IMG/VR virus record: IMGVR_UViG_3300035698_011739
Coordinates: 1-33,211 of that record
Strand: one strand, 5' to 3'
Source: a virus
DNA: 33,211 nucleotides
Each line of letters begins with the position of its first letter. Position 1 is the first letter of the stretch. This document shows positions 4,128-11,775 of this stretch, in pieces. Both the position numbers and the translations under genes were made by a program. Under the pieces are notes generated by a model that was given only the letters and a program-made list of their open reading frames with translations, did not search any database and was not told the DNA's origin.

Positions 4128-5870
4128 ATGTCAAATAAGTATATAATTAATGGTATTAAAATGTTATTTGATAACAAATCAGATGCTGCATTAATTTTGT
4201 CCAGTATTATTGTCAAAAATGATAAATTTAGCAACAATATAGGCGCAAATAAAATAAGAGATAATATTATTGAATCAGGTAATGATTTATATGTAGATGA
4301 TGATTTAAATCAATTACTTCATAATCTTATGAAAAGTGATTTAATTTTAGAACATATTAAAGAAGCTTCTGAAGAAGATATTAAAGAAATTAAAAATGCA
4401 AAAGTTTCAATGGAAAATTTACCAACCTCTATGGATGGTGGACATGTTCATAACGAATTAAATCCATACGGATTACATAGGCATGAATTTAAACATTTTC
4501 TTACAGGCGGGCATTCACATCCAGATGGAACACATTATCATCATGTTATAACAGACGAATATATATTTAGTAAATATATAGATGGTGGAGCACATACACA
4601 TTCTGGTAACAAAAATAAGCGTGGAATACACGAGCATGAATATACAGAGAATTCTAAAAAAGAAGAAGAATTATTAAATAATATTGGCTCTATTGGTAAC
4701 GGAAATGATGAAAGTGGGTATCCTGTTATTCTTATGGAACATGGCGTTGCATCCAGTGGACATTATTATCCAGAAAATGTTATGCAAAATAGCAAACAAG
4801 CTTTTATAAAAAATAATAGAAAACCATTAAGAGCATTTTTAAATCATGCTTCAAAATTAGAGAAAGCGCAAGGTATTAGGAATACAGAGAATATTTGTGG
4901 TATTTATAAAGATATCACTATTAATGAAAACAATAATGTTGAAGCTAAATTTTTTCCTACGATTGGAACGCCAGCAGGAGATTTGGCAAAATCATTATTA
5001 GATAATGATGTATCAATAGTTGATGTATCTACAGTAGTATTAGTAGGGTATAGACTTTTAACAAATGATGAAAAGAAATCTATTGATAATAGTAATGCAC
5101 GATTTATTGTTGAAGAAATTGTAAATTGCGCAAGTTGTGACTTAGTTCCAGATGGAGGTGCAGGTGGGAAATTTATTGAAGCAGTACAAAATGCAGGTTA
5201 TTATTTTAACGATGATGGAACTATTTTAATTAACGATGACATAAATAACAACGGAGGTGTTAATAAATTGGAATTAACACTAGAAGAATTAAAAACGAAA
5301 CATGCGGATTTGTATAATAGTATTATCAAAAACGCAAAAACAGATGTGTTAGGTGAACTTGAAACTCAAGGTAAAGAAGAGGTTTTTAAGTCTCAAATTG
5401 CTGATTTAAAAAATGAGGTTGAAACATCTGTTGAAACTCATAAATTAGAAATTGAAAAGGCTAATAAGGAAGTTAAGGATATTACTGCAGAGAAAGTTGC
5501 AATAGAAAATAAAATTAAAAGGTACGATAATACCGTTCTTGCTAATAAAATTGTAACAGAGCAGATGCCTTCATTATCTGGGAAACAACGAAATTACGCT
5601 ATAGATCAACTTTTAAATTGCAATACTGTTGAGGAAATGAATAGTGAGATTATTGAGTTTAAGGAAATTTTTGGAGACATTCTTGAAAAAAGTCCTGTAA
5701 TTAATAACGGCGATAATTCAGAAGAAAATTCTAAGAAAGATGAAACTGAAGATGCATTGAAAGATATTTCTATAATGTCTATAAAGAGTTTACTTAATGA
5801 CAATACTGGAATTGATAAAGATGGAAAATACAGTTCAATAATATTGAAAGATAGTGATGAAATTGATTAA
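4128..5870 (+). CDS. prohead protease fused to scaffold, with His-rich N-terminal extension
   Basis: The gene starts after a perfect AGGAGGTGAT site (4111-4120). Three parts are visible in the 580-aa product. Residues 1-190 are an extension containing a His-rich stretch (104-172) with six HxH motifs. Residues about 198-350 match the phage prohead protease type with herpesvirus-assemblin-like fold: SSGHYYPENVM, then LNHAS (likely catalytic His), then a VDVSTVVLVGY strand, then NCASCDLVPDGGAGG, whose Ser in ASCDLV is the likely nucleophile. Residues about 381-580 are a Lys/Glu-rich coiled coil typical of internal scaffold. The protein should guide procapsid assembly and then digest itself and the scaffold. 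Roles are inferred from motifs and from position before decoration and capsid genes. Confidence 0.85.
   Translation: MSNKYIINGIKMLFDNKSDAALILSSIIVKNDKFSNNIGANKIRDNIIESGNDLYVDDDLNQLLHNLMKSDLILEHIKEASEEDIKEIKNAKVSMENLPTSMDGGHVHNELNPYGLHRHEFKHFLTGGHSHPDGTHYHHVITDEYIFSKYIDGGAHTHSGNKNKRGIHEHEYTENSKKEEELLNNIGSIGNGNDESGYPVILMEHGVASSGHYYPENVMQNSKQAFIKNNRKPLRAFLNHASKLEKAQGIRNTENICGIYKDITINENNNVEAKFFPTIGTPAGDLAKSLLDNDVSIVDVSTVVLVGYRLLTNDEKKSIDNSNARFIVEEIVNCASCDLVPDGGAGGKFIEAVQNAGYYFNDDGTILINDDINNNGGVNKLELTLEELKTKHADLYNSIIKNAKTDVLGELETQGKEEVFKSQIADLKNEVETSVETHKLEIEKANKEVKDITAEKVAIENKIKRYDNTVLANKIVTEQMPSLSGKQRNYAIDQLLNCNTVEEMNSEIIEFKEIFGDILEKSPVINNGDNSEENSKKDETEDALKDISIMSIKSLLNDNTGIDKDGKYSSIILKDSDEID
5253..5270 (+). 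promoter_or_regulatory. internal ribosome binding site and TTG start for scaffold
   Basis: GGAGGTG (5253-5259) is followed after 8 bases by an in-frame TTG (5268-5270), codon 381 of the protease/scaffold gene, exactly at the junction between protease and coiled coil. The site is as strong as those of the major structural genes. It predicts a separate scaffold of 200 aa (5268-5870), as with the lambda C/Nu3 overlap. Confidence 0.7.
5268..5870 (+). CDS. nested scaffold protein (internal start)
   Basis: The predicted product is the C-terminal 200 residues of the protease/scaffold gene, read in the same frame from TTG 5268. It begins ELTLEELKTKHADLY after the initiator Met and continues as a charged coiled coil (about 30-90), then an acidic Ser/Asn-rich linker and a short C-terminal helical tail that could bind the capsid protein. 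The cleaved or unfused scaffold is normally needed in far larger amounts than the protease, which an internal start would provide. The start is inferred from sequence only. Confidence 0.6.
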   Translation: MELTLEELKTKHADLYNSIIKNAKTDVLGELETQGKEEVFKSQIADLKNEVETSVETHKLEIEKANKEVKDITAEKVAIENKIKRYDNTVLANKIVTEQMPSLSGKQRNYAIDQLLNCNTVEEMNSEIIEFKEIFGDILEKSPVINNGDNSEENSKKDETEDALKDISIMSIKSLLNDNTGIDKDGKYSSIILKDSDEID

Positions 5871-5904
5871 AAAAAAATTAGAGATAGACGGAGGTGAGTA
5901 ATAC

Positions 5905-6453
5905 ATGGCTGTTAGAACACCCTCAAGTTGGGCAAATCACGCAAGAGGAAAAGACATCAATACTTTAGTATTAGAAGCAACTTCTTCTACGTTGCCATAT
6001 AAGGGAAGTATGATTAAAGTTGTTGATGGCGTTGCCACAGCAGTTATTGAAGGAGAAGATAATCTTTTTTATGCAGTTACTTTAACTGATCCTGTTGCGG
6101 ATTTAACAGAAGATCCCACTGGAGCTACATATAAAGTAACAATTAGTAAAGATTTTAATGCAAGATTTTTCTTTGCTATAGATACAGAAGATACTTATGG
6201 CGATTATTATCTTGGTAAAAAAGTAATGATTGGGGACAATTGTCAAACTGTTAAGATTGCTACACAACAGGTTACTCCTGGAACGTATGCATTTGTTGGC
6301 GAAGTTACTGGTATTTGGGATCAAACAAATAGAAGTTTGCCATCATACCAATGGTGTAAAGAATTTTGGGATGACATCGTAGCATCCGCAGATGTAACAC
6401 CGAATTTTAATTATCAACTAGTAGAAATTCAAATTACTGGGTCAGTAGGATAG
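5905..6453 (+). CDS. probable head decoration protein, 182 aa
   Basis: The gene has a perfect GGAGGTGAG site (5890-5898) and lies between scaffold and major capsid genes, where lambda-like phages encode the decoration protein. The product is mostly predicted beta strands, with alternating hydrophobic residues and few long helices, and no signal or membrane segment. The initiation strength fits a high-copy virion protein. I do not see a family-defining motif, so the call rests on gene order, size and composition. Only 15 bases separate it from the capsid gene, and its TAG stop overlaps that gene's binding site. Confidence 0.6.
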   Translation: MAVRTPSSWANHARGKDINTLVLEATSSTLPYKGSMIKVVDGVATAVIEGEDNLFYAVTLTDPVADLTEDPTGATYKVTISKDFNARFFFAIDTEDTYGDYYLGKKVMIGDNCQTVKIATQQVTPGTYAFVGEVTGIWDQTNRSLPSYQWCKEFWDDIVASADVTPNFNYQLVEIQITGSVG

Positions 6454-6468
6454 GAGGTGAAAAAATAA

Positions 6469-7377
6469 ATGAAAAAATATTATTCATTAGAACATGCATT
6501 TAATACAGAGGCTGATTTTCCTCTTCATTTAGAAAAATCTATTCAGGATACTTTATATAAGGCGTACAACGATACTCCTGCTATTTATCCATCTATAGTC
6601 TCTGAAAAGCAGTCAACGACTAATAAAGAAAGATACATGGGTGTTTATGGGTCATTAGACCTTGCTCCACTTGAACCACTTGAGGAATATGCTGATTCAT
6701 CTTTAAACGAGTCAGGATTGGATATTTACAACCGTAAATATGGTAAGACTATTTCTTTTCCTTGGGAACTCATTGAGGACGACATTAGAGGAGTATTTAC
6801 AGATATTCCTTCTAAATTCGGAAAAGGCTATAAAACTACACTTGATAGAGCAGTAATAGATGTTATAACAAATACATCTCATTATTCAGCAGAACGTGGT
6901 AATTTAGTTAGCACTACTCCAGAATTTTCATATGATGGAATCGTAGAAGCGTATGATTTATTTGATGCAATGAGAGGACAAGATGGCGAATACATCAACC
7001 TTGCTCCAGATACATTGCTCATCCATCCAACACAAAAATGGAAGGCATATGAGATTTTTGCTAAGGAAAGAACTATTTTGACACAACCAACTAGAGGAGC
7101 TAGTGCCGAAATGACTGGTTCATCTGTTATTGAGAATCCACTTATTGATCGTTTCAAAATCATTAGTTCACCTTATTTGCCTAACAAATTGGCTTGGTAT
7201 TTATTTAAGGCTAAGGCTGGTATGGTTCATCAGAAGAGAAAAGCTCTTCAAGTTTGGACTACAACTCCAACTTCAGCAACTATGATGCATAACGATGCAT
7301 ATATAATTAAAGCTAGAACACGTTTTGGAATTGGTATGGACGATTATCATTTCCATATATATAGTCCTGGTGTCTAA
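6469..7377 (+). CDS. major capsid protein (HK97 fold, Mu gpT-like)
   Basis: The 302-aa product has a long N-terminal arm, a central stretch YGKTISFPWELIEDDIRG (about 91-108) followed by a helix with GKGYKTTLDRAV, and a C-terminal beta-rich region. The YGKTISFPWELIEDD pattern followed by a helix is characteristic of Mu gpT-like major capsid proteins of the HK97 fold. It is preceded by AGGAGGTGA (6452-6460) and followed by a strong hairpin. Position after scaffold and decoration supports the call. No cleavage site for the protease is obvious; the N-terminus reads MKKYYSLEHAFNTEA, so there is no large delta domain. Confidence 0.85.
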   Translation: MKKYYSLEHAFNTEADFPLHLEKSIQDTLYKAYNDTPAIYPSIVSEKQSTTNKERYMGVYGSLDLAPLEPLEEYADSSLNESGLDIYNRKYGKTISFPWELIEDDIRGVFTDIPSKFGKGYKTTLDRAVIDVITNTSHYSAERGNLVSTTPEFSYDGIVEAYDLFDAMRGQDGEYINLAPDTLLIHPTQKWKAYEIFAKERTILTQPTRGASAEMTGSSVIENPLIDRFKIISSPYLPNKLAWYLFKAKAGMVHQKRKALQVWTTTPTSATMMHNDAYIIKARTRFGIGMDDYHFHIYSPGV

Positions 7378-7384
7378 AAAAAAA

Positions 7385-7421
7385 TATATTATGGGGGAGG
7401 GAATACCTCCTCCATAATATA
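7385..7421. promoter_or_regulatory. 16-bp intercistronic hairpin after the capsid gene
   Basis: Arms 7385-7400 and 7406-7421 pair over 16 positions with one G-U wobble and a 5-base GAATA loop. No T run follows on the + strand, while an A run precedes it, so it would terminate only leftward transcription. On the late message it probably protects or processes the 3' end of the capsid cistron, or acts as a partial attenuator. Confidence 0.75.
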
Positions 7422-7439
7422 ATATAAAAAGGTGAATCT

Positions 7440-7832
7440 ATGCAACTCCCCATTATAATGAATTCATATGTAGGTATAGTAGATGTAATAGGTGTAGATA
7501 ATTTATATACAATAGATAATGACACACATTATACTGAATGGATCGATGTTAGTGACTCATTAAATAAGGCTATTTTTATTAGTGTATCAGATAAAACTGC
7601 TGGTGATATAGTTTGTCAATTACAATTTAGCCACGATGGATCAACAGCATTTGATGCAGATGGTACAAGTACATTTACCATATCAGCAGATGGCGATTAT
7701 GTTTATACTAGCATGTCTAGTTCATTAACATTGCCACCATTAGGTGATTATACCCCTTATATGAGATTAAAAATTGTATCTGCACCAACAACTGCAAAAT
7801 TACAAATTAAATTTACAGGTATTGATGCATAA
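7440..7832 (+). CDS. beta-sandwich virion protein, paralogue of the 31430 gene
   Basis: The gene has AAGGTGA 5-6 bases before its ATG. The 130-aa product is almost entirely predicted beta strand, with motifs LQFSHDGS, TISADGDYVY and DYTPYMRLKI. The same order appears in the 31430-31933 protein (IEYSHNGI, TFNSDGDYEI, DYSQYMRLRF), so the two share one domain of about 100 residues. Lying right after the capsid gene, it may be a head surface or head-fibre protein; this is inferred. It ends directly at the ATG of the next gene. Confidence 0.7.
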   Translation: MQLPIIMNSYVGIVDVIGVDNLYTIDNDTHYTEWIDVSDSLNKAIFISVSDKTAGDIVCQLQFSHDGSTAFDADGTSTFTISADGDYVYTSMSSSLTLPPLGDYTPYMRLKIVSAPTTAKLQIKFTGIDA

Positions 7833-8315
7833 ATGGATTTAAACACTTTCATAGAATACGCTCGTCTTGCGCTTGGAGATACAGGCACTACACAAGAATA
7901 TACAGATTCAGATTTATCTAGTTATATAAATCTTGCAATTTGGGGCGAAGGTTATGAAACTGCAAGCGAATGTAATAGACGTGTTATTCCATTAATTATA
8001 TCATGTACAAAAATGTCTGCTTATGCTAGACGTGCAAGACAATTGGCAGAAGAAGGAAAATATGAAAAATCATTAGATACAGAGCGTATCAAAGTATTAG
8101 TTGATAAAGAAAAGTTAGCTGAACATTATTTAAAATTATATGAAATGGAAAGAAAATATTATTATCAATTAAGACATAATTTACTTAAAGGGACATTAGG
8201 GTCTGATATAGATGATACAACTAATAATGATCAAAATTGGGCTCCTGAACAAGATGAATTTGGAACAGATACTACAGATTGGGGGGATGGAGAAAAAGAA
8301 GGTATAAAATTCTAA
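7833..8315 (+). CDS. head-tail connector (adaptor) protein
   Basis: The 160-aa product opens with FIEYARLALGDTG and a DSDLSSYINLAIW helix, the pattern common in HK97 gp6-like adaptor proteins that attach to the portal. A basic helical middle and an acidic, Asp/Thr/Asn-rich tail follow. The ATG comes directly after the TAA of the previous gene, with only a weak AGGT upstream, so coupling is likely. The stop overlaps the start of the next gene (TAATG). Order after capsid supports the call. Confidence 0.65.
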   Translation: MDLNTFIEYARLALGDTGTTQEYTDSDLSSYINLAIWGEGYETASECNRRVIPLIISCTKMSAYARRARQLAEEGKYEKSLDTERIKVLVDKEKLAEHYLKLYEMERKYYYQLRHNLLKGTLGSDIDDTTNNDQNWAPEQDEFGTDTTDWGDGEKEGIKF

Positions 8316-8800
8316 TGCCATATAGTAATAGAAATAAATATGATATAAAAACGTCAATTACAGAATGGTTGGCTAAAGAAAAAGATGCATTTGAATCTGC
8401 AGATGATTTAGAGAGTATCTTTGTTAGACGATATACATACCCTGATAAAAATGAATTAACTGGAGAACTTGGTGATCCTGTATTAGAATATGAAGTTTCT
8501 ATGATGGCTATTGTTGATAGGTTACATTCTTTAAAATTGATGGGGGAAGCAGTTTTTCAAGATATTGATTTATATTTATTAGCTTGGAATAAATTAGAAG
8601 GATTGGACTCTGTATTATCTGTTACTCCAGAATCTACACCATCTGGTTCTACTTTTGTGATACAACAAGGTGATGTGGTTTATTTACCGTTAGATAATGG
8701 ATTATATAATATAAGAGAAAATCCTAATGCTGTTTATATGGGTGGAAAATTATATTATTGGGAATTATGGTTAGAACGTATAGGAGATGAACATATATAA
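8315..8800 (+). CDS. probable head closure / head-tail joining protein, 161 aa
   Basis: The ATG at 8315 overlaps the previous stop (TAATG), with an AAGG about 13 bases upstream; the frame is open from 8279 but the added residues overlap the adaptor gene. The middle of the product (LTGELGDPVLEYEVSM) and the later beta-rich segment fit a small barrel of the head-closure type, and YYWELWLERIGDEHI ends the protein. The call is based mainly on order between adaptor and tail-completion genes; no diagnostic motif is evident. Confidence 0.5.
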   Translation: MPYSNRNKYDIKTSITEWLAKEKDAFESADDLESIFVRRYTYPDKNELTGELGDPVLEYEVSMMAIVDRLHSLKLMGEAVFQDIDLYLLAWNKLEGLDSVLSVTPESTPSGSTFVIQQGDVVYLPLDNGLYNIRENPNAVYMGGKLYYWELWLERIGDEHI

Positions 8801-8801
8801 T

Positions 8802-9464
8802 ATGTTTATTGACTTTCCATATACAGAAAGCGGAACAATGGGTGCTACAGGAGGACATAATATAGCACAAATTAAGCGTAAGCCAATTTCATTAGATGTT
8901 GAAGATGTAATTAGAAAATCAAAAATAATATCTAATTCTGCAAAAGGGCTTAAAATAATGTTATATAATGCAATGCTTACAAAATTTGCTGAGCTTACAT
9001 ATGAAATAAAAAATATAATGCGTGTAGATACAGGTATTATGGCTGCATCATGGGGAATATATGATGATAGATATATAGTTGGTAGTTTAGAAGATATGAG
9101 TAGATATGGAAGAAGAAAAATATTATATAATCCATCTTACTCTAAATCTATTGCAAACGAGGCTAGTGTATGGTCTGCAAGAGCAGATTTAAGATCAAAT
9201 TCTCCAATGATATTCCAACAAGGGACTAATGTTGATTGGTTAAGGTTTAATGAATATATGCATGGAGATAATGATGGTAATACATTCTTTATAGAAAATA
9301 CATTTTTAGAATATAGACCAAAAATTAATACAGCAGTTAAAAAAGTAGGAAACGAATATATAAAAATAATGAACAATAGTAGATTAAAGAAAAAATTTAG
9401 AATACCTACTAAACTTGATTATAGTAATTTAAATCAAATGAGAAAAATAGGCGAAAGGATATAA
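8802..9464 (+). CDS. probable neck / tail-completion protein (HK97 gp10-like position)
   Basis: I prefer the ATG at 8802, because AGGAGATGA lies about 11 bases upstream; the in-frame ATG at 8787 is inside that site. The 220-aa product has two basic helical parts around a stretch reading MRVDTGIMAASWGIYDDRYIVGS, which resembles the R-V-D-T-G-x-L-x-x-S motif typical of HK97 gp10-like tail-completion proteins. The rest is rich in Asn, Arg and Tyr. Position between head-closure and tail-terminator candidates fits. Confidence 0.6.
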   Translation: MFIDFPYTESGTMGATGGHNIAQIKRKPISLDVEDVIRKSKIISNSAKGLKIMLYNAMLTKFAELTYEIKNIMRVDTGIMAASWGIYDDRYIVGSLEDMSRYGRRKILYNPSYSKSIANEASVWSARADLRSNSPMIFQQGTNVDWLRFNEYMHGDNDGNTFFIENTFLEYRPKINTAVKKVGNEYIKIMNNSRLKKKFRIPTKLDYSNLNQMRKIGERI

Positions 9465-9466
9465 AA

Positions 9467-9991
9467 ATGGAATGGGAACATTACATAAATTCATTTAATG
9501 CGTCTGTTTATAAGCATTTTCAAGATAATTTTAACTTGGATGCAACAAAAGAGAAAATAATTTTTAGCACTGAATTAGATGAGCGAGTGGAACAACCTAC
9601 TATTTCGGTTGTTGCAAAACCTTCATTTGACAGAAATGTTGGATTAGGCAATATCGCAGGAGTTTGTAGTAACACAATAAAAAAAGGTGTTGATAAAAAA
9701 TTCTTTTTAGCTATATCTGCTGGCGTGAATATAGGTGGAAAGTTTGCTGATTCAACATTAATTTCTAATCAATATTTTGACTTATTACAAGGAAGGATAT
9801 TGTGTTATTATCATAATTCTACTGCAATACCGTTTTGGGATTTTACCGAATCATCTACACCAGTACAATATTGTAATAAAATAAAGATTATAAAAAACAC
9901 AGTGTCTTATGATTCTGGCATGTTAATAGGAACTTATATAAAAGTATTTTCTTTAACAGTTGGATTAAGACATATTATTAATTTTAGTTAG
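9467..9991 (+). CDS. probable tail terminator protein
   Basis: The 174-aa product has an alpha-beta layout: an N-terminal helix, then strands around QPTISVVAKPSF, a central helical part with QYFDLLQGRI, and C-terminal strands. Size and place just before the tail tube gene are those of tail terminator (lambda U-like) proteins. AAAGGA lies 7-8 bases before the ATG. I see no motif that proves it. Confidence 0.5.
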   Translation: MEWEHYINSFNASVYKHFQDNFNLDATKEKIIFSTELDERVEQPTISVVAKPSFDRNVGLGNIAGVCSNTIKKGVDKKFFLAISAGVNIGGKFADSTLISNQYFDLLQGRILCYYHNSTAIPFWDFTESSTPVQYCNKIKIIKNTVSYDSGMLIGTYIKVFSLTVGLRHIINFS

Positions 9992-10004
9992 CTGGAGGTG
10001 AACT

Positions 10005-10529
10005 ATGGCTGACGCAACATTTGATTGCTGTGGAACTTTAGAAATAACCGTAGGTGTTGAGGGTTTACTTTATTATTGTGATGCTTTATTAGGAACATTT
10101 GATTATCCTACTGGTGGAACTTGGACTTGTCTTGGATTTGTTACAGAGTTTTCATTTAATGAAACCACAAATGTAAAAAAAGTCCCTTGTAGATATTCCC
10201 CAGTACATCACACTAAGAAAGGTCGTCCTGAAAGAACATTTAATATTGGGCAACTTTATACAGAGTACGCTAATAATATTTGGGCAATTAAAGATACAAC
10301 AGTTGATTTTAGACTTGTTATTAATAAAGATGGAGATGAAACATCCGCTGGAACACCAGATGCAGATGAAGTAATTTTCTTATATAACGCTATTATAGAA
10401 TCTATTGGGTGGAGTATGCCTGATACAGATGAAGTAACTACTACCGCAGATGGTAGTTATGATAGGGTAGAATTTGAGACTGATGGAACTCTTTATGGTG
10501 CTATTTCAGATTATGATCCTACACCTTAA
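10005..10529 (+). CDS. major tail tube protein
   Basis: The gene has a perfect GGAGGTG site (9994-10000), one of only five in the window, consistent with a high-copy product. The 174-aa product is beta-rich; it includes LGFVTEFSFNETTNVKKV and RTFNIGQLYTEY, then DEVIFLYNAIIESIGW, a layout of strands with one helix as in siphophage tube proteins. It precedes a strong hairpin, a paralogous gene and the frameshifted chaperone genes, the classical site of the tube gene. Several Cys (CC near 9-10, plus C25 and others) are unusual for a virion protein. Confidence 0.7.
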   Translation: MADATFDCCGTLEITVGVEGLLYYCDALLGTFDYPTGGTWTCLGFVTEFSFNETTNVKKVPCRYSPVHHTKKGRPERTFNIGQLYTEYANNIWAIKDTTVDFRLVINKDGDETSAGTPDADEVIFLYNAIIESIGWSMPDTDEVTTTADGSYDRVEFETDGTLYGAISDYDPTP

Positions 10530-10548
10530 TTATTAATCGTAATTAATA

Positions 10549-10593
10549 AAATAGTGGGGTGGAGTATTAAATATTAATACAACCCCACTATTT
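10549..10593. promoter_or_regulatory. large intercistronic hairpin after the tail tube gene
   Basis: AAATAGTGGGGT (10549-10560) pairs perfectly with ACCCCACTATTT (10582-10593). The loop holds a second stem, GTATTA with TAATAC. A small A-T hairpin (TTATTAAT/ATTAATAA) precedes it around 10529-10549. TTTATTTT follows, which is only a weak U tract. As with the hairpin behind the capsid gene, it probably stabilises the upstream cistron or partly attenuates readthrough. Confidence 0.75.
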
Positions 10594-10611
10594 ATTTTAA
10601 AAAGGAGTTAT

Positions 10612-11109
10612 ATGGCAACCACATCAGAAGCATGGTCATTTTTAGAATCATCTATGTTTATAAACAAAGGTTTAGTTACTAAGTTTATAGGATTTGCTAC
10701 TGATATATCATTGTCTATTTCATATGAAGTTCTTACAGTAAATGCTGGACGTTTTTCTTCTGATAAAAAACATTATATAACTGCAAAAAATGTAGAAATT
10801 AATATTGGAGCATTATGGTTTGCGAACAATAATGACCCTAGTATAGATGCATATACTCCTTTTGAATTATTTGGTGTTAATGGAAATTACGATGACACTA
10901 ATAGAAATGATGAAATAACATTTTTATTTAAACTTATTAATCAAGATGAATGGACTGACGATTGTGTTACACCAGATTGTGGTGATTATGAAGTTGAAAT
11001 GGAAGTGGTTGGAAAAATTGCCAGTTATGACATAACAGGTAATGATCCAGATATAATGATAAGTAAAATAAGAATATTAGGCGAAAAAATAAAAATAACA
11101 TATAATTAA
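10612..11109 (+). CDS. tail-tube-like protein, second copy
   Basis: The gene has AAAGGAG 4-5 bases before its ATG. The 165-aa product aligns loosely with the tube protein: IGFATDISLS against LGFVTEFSFN, then VEINIGALWFA against RTFNIGQLYTE, then NDEITFLFKLIN against ADEVIFLYNAII. It is therefore likely a divergent paralogue with the tube fold. Options are a minor tube subunit, a tube initiator or a tube decoration. It lacks the strong GGAGGTG of the first copy, which suggests lower output. Confidence 0.55.
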   Translation: MATTSEAWSFLESSMFINKGLVTKFIGFATDISLSISYEVLTVNAGRFSSDKKHYITAKNVEINIGALWFANNNDPSIDAYTPFELFGVNGNYDDTNRNDEITFLFKLINQDEWTDDCVTPDCGDYEVEMEVVGKIASYDITGNDPDIMISKIRILGEKIKITYN

Positions 11110-11130
11110 TCTATAAGGAAGGATACTATT

Positions 11131-11775
11131 ATGTCTGAAAAAGGTGAATTAAAAGAAGATGAAGTAAAAGAAAGCGGATTTGAAATCGCTAGACAACAGG
11201 TTAAAGCAAGAGGGGAACAACGCAAAAAAAAGGCTAAAGCTAAAGCAATTTTAGATGGGAAAATAGCTACAACACCAGAAGAAGTAGATGAAATGGAAGA
11301 TATATATGATGAGATAGAAGATGCTCCTATCATGGCTAGTTTTGCATCTACATTCGCAGAAAAACGCTGGTGCTTAGTTCCTATATTGGGGTTAAGTGGA
11401 GATAAAGAATATATTAAGGTTTTTAGTATTTCTACAAAAGATAGAGACGAAATGACTGTATCGTGTCAAACTAAAAAATTTAATAAACATGTAAAGCGTG
11501 TAGAAGTAACAGATTTTGATGGTGAGAAATTTGCTGATTTAGTATTGGTATCAAGTATAGATAAGGAATTTTTTGATACAATTCCTGGCGGAACAACAGA
11601 TGAGAAAATAAAGAATCTAAAGGAGAAAATTCCATCTTATGATTTGCAATTTATTTTGGATGCTAGTCAACTTATTTCTGGACTTGATATGGACAACGTA
11701 GAATTAATAAAAAAAGAATATGGCTTAGTGGCTTGCCAAGCGAAACCGATCTTTCAACAGTTGTTGAATCTTTAG
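11131..11775 (+). CDS. tail assembly chaperone, short form (gpG-like)
   Basis: The ATG follows AAGGAAGG with good spacing. The 214-aa product has a very charged Lys/Glu N-terminus (about 1-60) and an ordered alpha/beta part from about 70. Near the 3' end it contains a seven-A run in the reading frame A_AAA_AAA, and a second open frame overlaps it in -1. This is the well known G/GT arrangement between tail tube and tape measure genes. The short form ends at TAG 11773-11775. The chaperones coat the tape measure during tail assembly and do not stay in the virion. Confidence 0.8.
   Translation: MSEKGELKEDEVKESGFEIARQQVKARGEQRKKKAKAKAILDGKIATTPEEVDEMEDIYDEIEDAPIMASFASTFAEKRWCLVPILGLSGDKEYIKVFSISTKDRDEMTVSCQTKKFNKHVKRVEVTDFDGEKFADLVLVSSIDKEFFDTIPGGTTDEKIKNLKEKIPSYDLQFILDASQLISGLDMDNVELIKKEYGLVACQAKPIFQQLLNL

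Noticed and set aside
11688-11745. Strong stimulatory stem or pseudoknot after the slippery site
   Set aside because: Only short imperfect pairing (GCTT with AAGC, TGGC with GCCA and a 2-base loop) is visible, too weak to claim without folding.
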